DNA of 64,000 nucleotides, taken from assembly GCA_963717125.1 (NCBI GenBank), contig CAVQVG010000009.1, positions 82,760 to 146,759 on the forward strand. The letters run 5' to 3'. Position numbers and translations under genes: made by a program. The notes beneath the pieces are model-generated. The model was not told the DNA's origin, ran no database searches, and saw nothing but the letters and a program-made list of their open reading frames with translations. Below are positions 46,836 to 56,760 of the stretch, piece after piece. Each line of letters opens with the position of its first letter. Positions within the stretch are counted from its first letter, which is position 1. This stretch comes from RYN-230 sp963717125 (GTDB lineage: Bacteria; Actinomycetota; Actinomycetes; Streptosporangiales; Streptosporangiaceae).

Positions 46836-48364
46836 ATGTTAACGCGGTTAAAGGTGACCGGGTTCAAAAATTTGGTCGATGTAGACGTTCGCTTTGGCCC
46901 TTTCACCTGTATTGCGGATGTGAACGGCGCGGGCAATTGAATCCGTTCGATGCCATACGGTTCTTGAGTGCTTTGGCGGATCGTCCTTTCCTCGAAGCCG
47001 CTAGGATGTTCGCGACGAAGATGGAAAAACGGGCGATGTCCGCAGTCTTTTTCACCGCGTCGAGAATGTTCCTGATACGGAAATGACATTTGACGCTGCG
47101 CAGAAATGATCATCCCAGAGAATGGCACCGACGACCGGGCCAACTCGCCAGGGCTGGAAAAACCTTTCTGAAATACTCATTGGGGTTACGATACCGGGAA
47201 GAAGAACAGGAAGGCAATCCTGGTTCCCTGGAGATCATCAAGGAAGAACTGGGACACATTAACATCAGGGAAGCAGCCAAACACCTTCCTTTTAGGCCCA
47301 GCCCGCAGTGGCGCGGTTCCGTCGTCAAAGGGCGACGAACGACGCCGGAGCACCCCCACACCTCCACGAATGCTGACCACGATCAAATCGAGATCGAACT
47401 GCACCAAGACGGCAACGCGGGACGAACCATTCGCCGCAATGCGGCCAGTTTGCCACGGACGGTGCTGTCTTCAATCTATACCTCCGAGACTCCGACAGTG
47501 CTTCTGGCACGTCGGGAAATGCAGTCGTGGCACCTCCCTACAATTGGAGCCCTTCGAGCTTGTGCAAAAACCAAACGAGTTCACCGCGCCCGAATCGCCT
47601 TGGGCCGGATGGTTCCAATTGAAGCTGCGACCCTCTACCGCCTGGCGAGGACGCCCAATCCGCGAAACGGCAAGAATGGGGACAAAAGATGGTCCCGTCG
47701 TTTATGCTCAGATTGCCAATCGTTTGAGCGAATTGATTGATGATGTCGCCAAAATCGAGATCGAGTGCGACGAAAAACGCGAACTGCTGAGTCTTCTGGT
47801 AACCAACAAAGAACGGACCACGCTCCCCGCGCGGGGGCTCTCTCCGATGGCACTTTGCGGTTCTTGGCCTTGGCTGTCCTGGAGAAGGATCCCGAAACGC
47901 AAGGAGTCATCTGTCTGGAAGAACCGGGAAAACGGCATGCATCCGGACCGCATCCCGGCTATCTTGCAGTTATTAAAGGACATTGCCGTTGACACGGAGG
48001 AGCCGGTCGGATTGGACAATCCACTGCGGCAAATCATTGTCAACACCCATTCTCCATCTGTTGTATCTCAGGTATTGGATGATGACCTTCTTTGTGGCAG
48101 AGTATCAGGACTACACGCGGGGCACCAAACATTTTAAGGGCGTGTCCTTCTGTTGTCTGCCTGAAACGTGGCGGATCGCAGCGGACACCAGGACTGTTCC
48201 TAGAGGAAAATTGCTCACCTATTTGAATCCGATACACTCCCTCAGCGATTTGCCGAATTACCTAAGACAAAAAAAGGAGTACGGCCAAAAAGCCACGTTC
48301 GGTGAAGGATCATCCTGACTACATCGGATTGTTTGCCAACCTTTCGCCTGAGGCTGACGAATGA
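46836..48364 (+). CDS. AAA-family ATPase (OLD/RecF-like), multiply frameshifted
   Basis: The start MLTRLKVTGFKNLVDVDVRF and Walker A region NGAGN are typical of ABC/AAA_15-type ATPases. The text at the P-loop is damaged: where GKSNPFDAIRFL is expected it reads GGGCAATTGAATCC, with a stop. The Walker B/signature region ALSDGTLRFLALAVLEKDPE, GVICLEEPENGMHP and IIVNTHSPSVVSQVL is recovered across slips, and the end is DYIGLFANLSPEADE. At least five slips. Such ATPases act with nuclease or effector partners in defence; the next gene overlaps it by 4 nt. Confidence 0.72.
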
Positions 48365-48720
48365 AAAAATATCGTCTTACCTTGGTCACGGATGGCAGAG
48401 GCGACCGCGCCCTGATTCCGCCAATTACCTGGCTCCTTCACGAAAAATTGCCTGGGATCCCGATTCAATTGGAGTGGGCCGATCTCGTGGCCTGCCCCGA
48501 CCAAAAGGCTTGGCTGGACAAATCCAAGCCGCTTTGGATTCTATCCCTGTGACATTTTGTTGGTTCATCGGGACGCGGAGGGCGAGTCCCGCAACAAAAG
48601 AGTTGCTGAAATTCAAGACGCCATGGCCAATACTACGGTGGACCAGCCGCACGTTTGTGTTGTGACCGTGCGGATGCAAGAAGCTTGGATGTTGATTATT
48701 ACTCCGGCAACTAAGTTTGT
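48361..48720 (+). CDS. Small protein coupled to the AAA ATPase, frameshifted
   Basis: Begins MKKYRLTLVTDGRGDRALIP and WLLHEKLPGIPIQLEWADL; after a slip near 48,490 continues AALDS, and after another DILLVHRDAEGESRNKRVAEI and VTVRMQEAWMLI. The pattern of a first-strand TDG and a later HRDAE is weakly like Toprim/DUF4276 partners of OLD-type ATPases. It stops just before a 112-bp repeat, which may have truncated it. Role by context only. Confidence 0.5.
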
Positions 48721-48735
48721 TACATAGGACGGCTC

Positions 48736-48847
48736 AGTGGTTGGGAAAATTTCCGGATTGGGGCGAGCCGGGAGCGTCAGCGACCGGAGTTTTTCAGGGA
48801 TCTCCAGTCGCTGACGCTCCCGGCTCGCCTAATTCTTCACAACCTCT
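48736..48847 (+). repeat. 112-bp MITE-like repeat, copy 1
   Basis: A long hairpin with arms GGCGAGCCGGGAGCGTCAGC/GCTGACGCTCCCGGCTCGCC inside terminal repeats of the type AGAGGTTGTGAA/TTCACAACCTCT (the left end is degenerate here). An inverted copy of equal length lies at 50098-50209. Confidence 0.9.
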
Positions 48848-49086
48848 CAGAATTCGAGACGGCTCTCCGGCACTTTCTGCGGCCAAGAAGCTCCACAGCC
48901 GAGCACAGCGGAACCACTGATCAACAAGGTAAGGGACCGGATAGAGATAGCGAACCAGCATACGGATTCTGTTCATCAGGTGCGCAATTATCGTAATGCA
49001 CTCGTTCACGACGTGGACGACCCCACAGTTCCCGTGACGATGCGGGAAGCGACGGGCTACCTCAGCACGTTTACTAAGTCTGTTGC
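48848..49086 (+). pseudogene. Fragment with HEPN motif
   Basis: A frame after the repeat encodes INKVRDRIEIANQHTDSVHQ and VRNYRNALVHDVDD, then VTMREATGYLSTF. RNALVH fits the HEPN Rx4H motif. The N-terminal part is missing, lost at the repeat border. It could be the remains of the effector of the ATPase system. Confidence 0.5.
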
Positions 49087-49170
49087 AAAAGCCTGTGGGG
49101 CCGGTTTTCAACCGGCCTGGCGGCCAAAAACACGAAGCCCGGCCGGTTGGAAACCGGCCCCCAGGCTTTT
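49087..49170. repeat. Hairpin with GGCCGGTT arms
   Basis: Arms AAAAGCCTG...GGCCGGTTTTCAACCGGCC (49087-49117) and the near-reverse complement at 49141-49170 form a long GC-rich hairpin followed by a T-run, which would suit a terminator or a palindromic repeat. Confidence 0.8.
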
Positions 49171-49327
49171 GGAACAGACTCTCAGTGAATTGGGCCCCGG
49201 AGAGAATCGAGTCGGGAAAGCAACGGTGTGTGTTGCGCAAGAAGGCGCGACGATGTGCCTTGGGTCAAAGGCCCGAAACCAGACGCGGTTTTCGGGTCCG
49301 AGGGAAAGCTGGAGCAGGCTGCAAGTT

Positions 49328-50097
49328 TCACGACGTGACGCCGCTCCAGATTCCCCGTAACAGGTAACGAAGTTGCCGCTCTTGCGGCGTGCCGATCAGG
49401 TCACGCGGCTTCTTATACCAGAGGCGGGTGTTCGGTGTGTCCAGCCACTCGTCCGCATTGGGGATCGTTTCCTGCAGATCCTTCAGGATGTCCGACGACT
49501 CCCCCTCCAGCAGCGCAAGGGGTGCTTCCGCCAAGCCTGAAGGAGATCCAGGAGCCCGTTCGATGTAGGGATCGACCAACCCCATCCGCTCGACGCGCTG
49601 CATGAGGCCCGGGTACGTATCATCGGCAGCAAGGATTTGTTCCCAGTTATCGTCCCAGGCGATCCATTTTCCCCAATACTCAGGCGGCAGGGAAACCTCA
49701 ATGGGTTCAGGCAAGGCATCCTCCTTGATGGGCTCGGTTTCGTCGCTGCGTGCGTTGGCCGGGCCGGGCACAAGTGTGGGTAAGAGATTAACCAATTCCT
49801 CGACAGCTGCCAGCGCACTTTATCTTCGACGCTATGCAGCCTGTGCCACAAGTTGGCGAATTGCTCCGGCACGGTCGGGCACAGCCTCTCGAAAATTGCC
49901 CGTGCCCTGGTGGCGACTGCCTCATTGGTGTCGGCAATGGCCCGCACGACGGCAGGGAAAGCGGGCCGCGCATCAAGGCCGAGGTCCAGGAACTTCTGGA
50001 TGGCCTTTTCACGCTCCTGATCGTCTCCACCAGCCAGGTCACTTCCTAGCACAGTGAGGAACTCTCGATGGTCCTCCAGCAGATCAGCACTCTTCTG
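49328..50097 (-). CDS. Hypothetical protein with DUF5678-like end, truncated by a repeat
   Basis: Reading from the repeat border: ADLLEDHREFLTVLGSDLAGG, EKAIQKFLDLGLDARPAFPAV (HEAT-like helices), then, after slips near 49,800, EVSLPPEYWGKWIAWDDNWE and AADDTYPGLMQRVERMGLVD, which resembles DUF5678. The frame is open right up to the 112-bp repeat at 50098, so the original start may lie beyond the insertion. No known function. Confidence 0.5.
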
Positions 50098-50209
50098 AGA
50101 GGTTGTGAAGAATTAGGCGAGCCGGGAGCGTCAGCAACTGGAGATCCCAGCAAAACTCCGGTCGCTGACGCTCCCGGCTCGCCCCCATCCGGAAATTTTC
50201 ACAACCTCT
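50098..50209 (-). repeat. 112-bp MITE-like repeat, copy 2 (inverted)
   Basis: Reverse-complement copy of 48736-48847 with perfect ends AGAGGTTGTGAA and TTCACAACCTCT. The pair encloses 1.25 kb. Confidence 0.9.
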
Positions 50210-50394
50210 GAGCAGAAATCAGCCCGAGAAGAGGTGGGTGTTTCCTCGTCATCACGCACCATTAAGGACATTCCCGGACTGTGTCGGCTTAAGGCGCGAA
50301 CAGGCCGGTAGACATGCCGTCCCCATTACCCTACCCATTGTATGGCGCCCCCCGTTGCTCTTTCTACCTCTGTCCCTACCAAAGCCCGGAAAGG

Positions 50395-50712
50395 TCAATC
50401 GTCGTCTGCCTGGTGAATCACCGCACCGCAAGCCGGGCACTGGAAGTGGTTCGGGGATAGTTCCGCGAAACGGCGTCCCGTGTCCTCCCCCAACGCTTCC
50501 GGGCGACAGGTGAAGAGGCGTCCGTCAGAAGCCACGTCCTCCATTAGCCCGCAACTCGAGCATTGCAACAGTTCGCGGTCATTGACAAACAATCCCAATT
50601 CACGAGCCTTCGTTTGCCAGGCGGCTAACTCTTCCAGGAGTGGGTAAAGGCCCTGCGCGAGCGGCGTGACATCCGGTACGCCGTCTGTCCACGTGTCCTT
50701 ACTCGGCTTCAT
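50395..50712 (-). CDS. Zinc-ribbon-like hypothetical protein
   Basis: About 105 residues from ATG 50712. Four cysteine pairs or near-pairs (LQCSSCGL, FTCRPE, FQCPACGAV) suggest a zinc ribbon. The N-terminal half is helical. No family recognised. Confidence 0.5.
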   Translation of the reverse strand: MKPSKDTWTDGVPDVTPLAQGLYPLLEELAAWQTKARELGLFVNDRELLQCSSCGLMEDVASDGRLFTCRPEALGEDTGRRFAELSPNHFQCPACGAVIHQADDD

Positions 50713-50742
50713 GGGTTTCCCGCAGCCCATTATTGTCGAAGC

Positions 50743-51145
50743 TCATGGCAACTCCCAGTCTTCGAGAACCAAGCCCGGTACGCGACGGAATTCCACCATA
50801 TTGTGCGTCACCAAGGTGCAGCCATTGGCCAGGGCGATGGCGGCGATTTGCTGGTCACACGGTCCAATGGGAAGGCCCTGGCTTTCCAGGTGATGACGAA
50901 GCGGGCACAAACTTCGGCAGCGGCGTCAGCGAAGGGTAGGCTGGCGAAGGGTGCCGCGAACTGATCGACCGCCGCTCGATTCTGGGCCGGCCCCGCACTG
51001 CTGCAACACGCCGATCTACAGTTCCAACAGAACCACCGAGCATAGGCGGCACCTCTTGCGTCTAGCAGGCAGCCAGACGCTGGCAGACCAACAGGTTCTT
51101 GCCGCGCAGATACTGCACGCAGACGTTGGTATCGAGCAGAAACAT
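50743..51145 (-). CDS. PIN-domain (VapC-type) toxin, frameshifted
   Basis: Starts MFLLDTNVCVQYLRGKN (first PIN aspartate). After slips the frames give LCSVVLLELYIGVL and the end LPIGPCDQQIAAIALANG, TLVTHNMVEFRRVPGLVLEDW, which is the normal VapC C-terminus. About 134 codons if repaired. Its ATG overlaps the antitoxin stop by one base (TGATG). Confidence 0.75.
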
Positions 51146-51387
51146 CAATCGAGTTCCACGGGCCGGGGTAGTTCACCTTGCGGCGGGCTCTAAAAGTCTC
51201 GTCGTCAATGGAGCCAAAGGTCTTCTCGAAGTATCCGGGCGGCCAGCCGCTCTTCGGGCGTGGTTGCTGCAGTCCTGGGTTGCAGGACTACCAACACATC
51301 GTACTCCGCTTCCGGCCTGCCCAGCGGGATGGGTAGTGACAGCATCCCGTCCTTCCCGGTCTTTTCCTGCACACGAATCGTTTGCAG
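51145..51387 (-). CDS. Antitoxin-like partner of the VapC toxin, frameshifted
   Basis: Frames read LQTIRVQEKTGKDGMLSLPI, EAEYDVLVVLQPRTAA and, after a slip, YFEKTFGSIDDETF and KVNYPGPWNSID. This pattern is one I recall for small antitoxins preceding PIN toxins in planctomycetes. The start codon is unclear: a CTG at 51387 follows an AGGAGG box; GTG 51372 is an alternative. Confidence 0.6.
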
Positions 51388-51605
51388 GCGCGAGCCTCCT
51401 TAATCGGCTTTCTGCATTTTAGCCGTTACCCCGAACCGGTAAAGACGTAACGCTTTGGCTGCGTGGGAAAGTGGCGGAAAGGGGTTAGCGTAACTCCTGG
51501 CGTGGAAAGGGGGACATTCGGGAGGACGACTTACGATTCGTGCAACCGTATCGAGGTTAGCTACCCGAACCCTTACGGAGGGTTCAAGTGCTTTAGGGAG
51601 TAGTA

Positions 51606-53199
51606 CTAAGCGTGTGCCAGTAGGCATTGTAACTCCGTCAGATCAACGGGCTTGACGAGGTGGTGATGAAAACCGGCCTGTCTGGATTTCTGCCGATCCT
51701 CCTCCTGGCAGTAGCCCGTGATAGCAATCAGGAGTACCTGGCCGAGCCCCGCCGGCTCACGGAGTTGCTTGGCCACCTCATAGCCGTCAATGCCCGGCAG
51801 GCCGATGTCCAGCAGCATTACCTCCGGCAGTTCTTCCCAGGCCGCCTGGAGTGCCGCTGGCCCATTGTAGGCGAGGCGGACGTGGTGGCCTTGCAGTCTT
51901 AACAAGATCGCCAGGCTTTGGGCGGCGTCTACGTTATCATCGACCACGAGCAGCCGTAGCGGTCGCTGGGCCTTGGTGCGATCTCGGGGCACGGCTGGTT
52001 TGGCAGGTGGCGGTGGTGGACCGGCGGCCCGGAGCGCACTACAAATTCGCTGCCGCGCCCAGGGCCATCGCTAAAAGCCTGCACGACGCCGCCATGCAAT
52101 TCCACGAGGCTCTTGACGAGGGTCAGGCCGATCCCCAAGCCGCCCTGCGACCGATCCAGCGAGCGCGACCCCTGAGTAAACAGGTCAAACACTCGCGGCA
52201 GGAGGTCGGCGGCGATGCCTACGCCGCTGTCCTTGACCTGGATCAGCACCTGTCCCCCGCACAGGCCGTGGTCACGGCATTGGCCACCGTGGTCTGTGTA
52301 TTTGGCGGCGTTGGTGAGCAAGTTACTCAACACTTGCTCCAGTCGAACCGGGTCGGCCTCCGCGAAGAGCGGCTCGGCCGCCAACTCGACCGTCAACACA
52401 TGATGTCGCTCTGCCAGGTACGCCTGGTTCGTTTCCACCGCGCGGCGGACCAGGGCGCCCAGGATCCACCACTTCCTTCCGCAGTTCCACACGCCCGCGG
52501 GTGATCCGCGACATCGAGCAAGTCATCGACCAACCGGGTCAGGTGGGTTACTTGACGCTCCATGACCTCCTGCATCTGAGCCAGCGCCTGATCCTGGCCG
52601 TCGCGCTGCCGCATTACTTGCAGCATGTTCCGCAAGGGAGCCAGGGGGTTGCGCAGTTCGTGTCCCAGCATGGCCAGGAAATCGTCCTTCCGCCGGTTCG
52701 CCTCGGACAGGGCCGCCGTTTGCTGTTTCAGTTCGGCAATGAGCGGACTGGCGTTCCGCCGACACGCTCCAGCTTGCGGCGTTGCTCTTCGATCTTGGCG
52801 GCGCAGGATCCCCTTGTCGATGGCGGCCTGCACCGCCTGGCGCAGCCCGTCGTTGTTGAGGCCCTTGATCAGGTAGTCCTGGACGCCCTTTTTCATGGCC
52901 TGCACGGCCACCGCTTCATTGCCGTGGCCCGTGAGCATGACGATGGCGATCGTCGGCCCCGGCGACCGTCGGCCGGGAAGCGGTCGAGGAACTCCAGGCC
53001 GTCCAGGTCCGGGAGCTGGTAATCGAGCAGGACGCAGTCGGGCACCACCTCGCGGCACAGGCGCAAGCCTTCTTCGCCCGAGCCGGTCTCCCAGAAGAGG
53101 TAGTCCTCGCTCGCGGCCCTGGGCGATGCGGCGCCGGTAGAACTCCCGGTCCTCCGGGCTGTCCTCGATGATGAGAATCCGGTACGGTCTCTCGCTCAT
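51606..53199 (-). CDS. Hybrid histidine kinase (REC-HisKA-HATPase-REC), frameshifted
   Basis: Order from the N-terminus: receiver domain (ILIIEDSPEDREFYRRRI, IVMLTGHGNEAVAVQAMKKG), coiled coil (LIAELKQQTAALSEANRRKD), HisKA with phospho-His in FLAMLGHELRNPLAPLRNML, HATPase_c (SNLLTNAAKYTDHGG, VKDSGVGIAADLLPRVFDLF, GLGIGLTLVKSLVELHGG), and a second receiver (LLVVDDNVDAAQSLAILL, MLLDIGLPGIDGYEVA, ITGYCQEED, LVKPVD). Slips occur around 53,100, 52,760, 52,450 and 51,940. Its ATG overlaps the preceding response-regulator stop. Confidence 0.82.
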
Positions 53200-53637
53200 G
53201 GCCGGCTCACTCCAGCCTTGGGAAGGATCACCACCTCAAACCAGTAATCCTTGAGACGCTGGATGGACAGCATGAATCCTTCCAGGTCCACCGGCTTCTT
53301 GACGTAACTGTTCGCCCCCATGCTGGTAGCAGCTCTCAATGTCCCGCGTCGTCCGTGGACGTGGTGAGGATGATGACCGGGATGGATTTCAGCTGTTCCG
53401 ATCTTCTTGATCTCGGCCAGGACCTCCCGGCCGTCGGTGCCGGGCATGTTGAGGTCCAGCAAGATGACGTTCGGGCGCGGGGCCAGGCGCGGCGTCGGCG
53501 TACTTGCCGCGCCGGAACAGGTAGTCGAGCGCGTCGTCGCCGTTGCCGCAGCAGTAAATCGGGTTGGCCATGCCCGCTTTCTTCAGGGCGCGGATCGTGG
53601 CCTCGCGGTCTTCGGGGCTGTCCTCGACGAGCAGCAT
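53196..53637 (-). CDS. Rcp1-like response regulator, frameshifted
   Basis: A single receiver domain: MLLVEDSPEDREATIRALKK, then, after slips near 53,490 and 53,350, DLNMPGTDGREVLAEIKKI (phospho-Asp), PVIILTTSTDD, GANSYVKKPVDLEGFMLSI. It resembles Rcp1, the partner of phytochrome-type kinases. Placed between the PAS kinase and the hybrid kinase, it probably carries the phosphate between them. Confidence 0.82.
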
Positions 53638-53659
53638 GCGGGTGTTGCGACATGCATGG

Positions 53660-56017
53660 TCACTCCGCTCCGGAGAGGGTGAAATAGAAGCAGGTCCCTT
53701 CGCCGGGCGTGGACTCGACCCAGATCCGCCCGCCGTGGCGCTCGATGATCTTCTTGACGATGGTGAGCCCCACCCCGGTGCCGCCGCCGAACTCGTCGCG
53801 GGCGTGCAGGCGTTTGAAGATCCGGAAGATGGCCTCGTAGTGCTTCTCGGGGATGCCGATGCCGTTGTCGCGCACGTAGAACACGGTGCGATGGCCGAGG
53901 AGCGGTCTCGCCTTCCCTGGCCGGCTGGCGTCGAGGCCCAGGTCGGTGCCGTAGCCGATCTCGATCCACTTCTCCGGCTTGTCGTTGTACTTCATCGAGT
54001 TGGTGATCAGGTTGCGGAACACCTCGCCGATGCGGACGCGGTCGCCCTGGATGGTGGGCAGCGGCCGGGGGATGCGGATCTCCACGCCGCGTTCCTTCAG
54101 GTTGATGCGCAGCGAATCCAGCACTTCTTCCAGGACCTCGTTGAGGTCGGTCGTCCCGGATGGCGAAGTCGAGGCGGCCGACGCGCGAGAATTCCAGCAA
54201 CGAATCGAGCAGCATGTCCATGCGCTGGGTGAGGCGCTTCAGCGTTTCGAGCTTGTCGACGCCCTCCGTCGTCGAGCTTGTCCTGGTAGTCCTCGAGCAG
54301 GAAGGTCGCGTAGTTGTGGATGCCCCGCAAGGGCTCTTTCAGATCGTGCGAGGCGATGTACGCGAATTCGTCCAGTTCCTGGTTGCTGCGCAGCAGTTCG
54401 GCGTTGCGGCCCTGGAGTTCCCCGGCGTAGAACCGGAGTTGCTCCTCGGCCTTTTTGCGGTCGGTGATGTCGCGGACGATGCCCGTGAAGAGCCGCCGCG
54501 ATCCCGAGCTGCACTTCACTGACGGCCAGGTCCATGGGGAAGGTGCGTGCCGTCCTTGCGGAGGCCGACGACCTCGCGGCCGATGCCGATGATCTTCTTC
54601 TGGCCGGTGGTCAGGTAATTGCTCAAGTAGCCGTCGTGCTCGTGCCGGTACGGCTCGGGCATGAGCATCTTGACGTTTTGGCCGATGACCTCGCTGGCCG
54701 GGTAGCCGAAGAGCCGCTCCGCCGCCGGGTTCATCGACTCGACCCGGCCGCGTTCGTCGATGGTGATGATCGCATCGACGGCCGTTTCCAGGATGGTCCG
54801 GGTCCGGGCCTCGCTGTCCTCGAGCTGGCTGATGGCGTTGCCGCAGGTCGGTGATGTCGCGGGCGATGCCGGTGAACATGCGGCGGTCGCCCAGGTGCAG
54901 CTCGCTGACGGCGAGGTGCATGGGGAAGGTGGTGCCGTCCTTGCGCAGGCCGACCACCTCGCGGCCAATGCCGATGATCTTCCTCTGGCCGGTGGTCAGG
55001 TAATTGTTCAGGTAGCCGTCGTGCTCGTGCCGGTACGGCTCGGGCATGAGCATCTTGACGTTCCGGCCGATGACCTCGTTGGACGGGTAGCCGAACAGCC
55101 GTTCCGCCGCCGGGTTCATCGACTCGACGTTGCCGTTCGGTTCGATGGTGAGGATGGCATCCACGGCGGCGTCGAGGATCGGCGCGCGTGCGGGCCTCGC
55201 TGTCCTCGAGCTGGTGGATGGCGGTCCGCAGGTCGGTGATGTCGCGGGCGATGCCGGTGAACATGCGGCGGTCGCCCAGGTGCAGCTCGCTGACGGCGAG
55301 GTGCATGGGGAAGGTGGTGCCGTCCTTGCGCAGGCCGACCACCTCGCGGCCGATGCCGATGATCTTCTTCTGGCCGGTGGTCAGGTAGTTGTGCAGGTAG
55401 CCGTCGTGCTCCTGGCGGTAGGGCTCGGGCATGAGCATCTTGACGTTCTGGCCGAGACCTCGGTCGACGGGTAGCCGAAGAGCCGCTCGGCCGCCGGGTT
55501 CATCGACTCGACGATCGCCGTTGCGGTCGATGGTGAGGATGGCGTCCACGGCGGCGTCGAGGATGGCGCGGGTGCGGGCTTCGCTGTGTTCCAGTTCCCG
55601 GATGGCGGTCTGCAGGTCGGTGATGTCGCGGGCGATGCCGGTGAACATGCGGCGGTGGCCCAGGTGCAGTTCACTGACGGCGAGATGCATGGGGAAGGTG
55701 GTGCCGTCCTTGCGCAGGCCGACGACCTCGCGGCCGATGCCGATGATTTTCTTCTGGCCGGTCTGCCGGTAATTTTCCAGGTAGCCGTCGTGCTCGTGCC
55801 GGTACGGCTCGGGCATGAGCATTTTGACGTTCTGGCCGATGACCTCTGTGGCCTGATAGCCGAACAGCCGTTCGGCCGCCGGGTTCATCGACTCGACCAT
55901 GCCGATTTCGTCGATGGTAATGATGGCATCGACGGCAGCGTCGAGAATGGCGCGGGTGCGGGCCTCACTTTCGAGGAGGGCCTGTTCCGAAACCGTGCGC
56001 ATGATTTTTTCTGGCAT
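53660..56017 (-). CDS. Sensor histidine kinase with four FixL-type PAS domains, frameshifted
   Basis: N-terminal MPEKIMRTVSEQALLESEAR is followed by four tandem PAS domains (about 55,960-55,620, 55,590-55,250, 55,225-54,865 and 54,850-54,460), each with a version of MLMPEPYRHEHDGYL and KKIIGIGREVVGLRKDG. Compared with FixL, the proximal heme histidine (H200 equivalent, in EHDGYL) and the Arg220 equivalent (IIGIGR) are kept. A phytochrome-type transmitter follows: YIASHDLKEPLRGIHNYATF (phospho-His), FRNLITNSMKYND, VRDNGIGIPEKHYEAIFRIF and GVGLTIVKKIIERHGG. At least four slips. It probably senses oxygen, NO or redox state. Confidence 0.8.
54460..55960 (-). repeat. Four near-identical tandem PAS-coding units of about 370 bp
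   Basis: The segments share long identical stretches such as GGCGTCGAGGATGGCGCGGG-type linkers and CCGTCGTGCTCGTGCCGGTA in plus-strand sense. Similarity at DNA level suggests recent duplication or conversion, and also makes misassembly here more likely. Confidence 0.8.
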
Positions 56018-56760
56018 TCCAGTCTCCCTTTTCTTTCCTGGGCGGAATCCTTCGTTTGCGCGAGGGTTCTCAGGAATTCAGTGGATGCGCACGTCCTCGG
56101 CGATAAAACCGAGAGGGTGTTGAATTACTGCAAAAAAGATGCCGTTAGAATGAAACCGACGAGAAAAAGCCCTCGGCAAATGCCCCTTGAGGCAAAAGGT
56201 AATGGGTGTACTGTAATCCTTGAGAACCTACCCGTCAACGGTCTGTTTAGGCCAGCCAGTGCCCCAAGTCGTGGTAATCCCCTTGGACTGGCACCACTTG
56301 TCCTGACCACTGGACACCTGTTTTTAACCAGGCTCTGCTTTTCTCGAAGCTGGGCGTCAGCGCCTTACTGCTTCTTTTAGAATAAATGGGGGCGGCGCAA
56401 CAGTTGGGGATGGTTCCAGGCAAGCCTTGGGGTGAGGTACTCCGAACCCCATTGGCACCAAGTTAAGGAGAAAGTTAGCCCGAAGCGCCAGCGAGGGTAA
56501 GTCCAACCCTCGCTGGCGCTTCGGGCTAACGTCCGCGGACTGTTACCCTGCTTTGAACCAGGCCAGAAACCCCGTCGGTTGAAAAAACGGGAAGTCTTTC
56601 CATAATCACTGGTTAGGAGGAATCAAAGGTGTCGGGATCCGATGAATGTCCCCCTGCTCTGCCCCCCTGCTTTGCCTTACGAGCGAACTCACCCCGCGGG
56701 GAAAGTGGAGTCCCGAGCACAACCGCCCAATCGCTGTCCGCCAGTTCTTCGCTGAAGCAA
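56018..56760. other. 743-bp intergenic region
   Basis: No gene supported. It holds the upstream region of the PAS kinase and the downstream region of the giant RHS/adhesin gene. A perfect hairpin at 56474-56530 is the only strong feature. Confidence 0.6.
56474..56530. repeat. Perfect 25-bp-arm hairpin
   Basis: Arms 56474-56498 and 56506-56530 (GTTAGCCCGAAGCGCCAGCG and its complement) flank a 7-base loop. I recall similar palindromes as abundant in Gemmataceae genomes. It could end transcription of the RHS/adhesin gene. Confidence 0.9.

Noticed and set aside
54460..55960. CRISPR or non-coding tandem array
   Set aside because: The 370-bp units are PAS domains of one kinase, recognisable by protein motifs.
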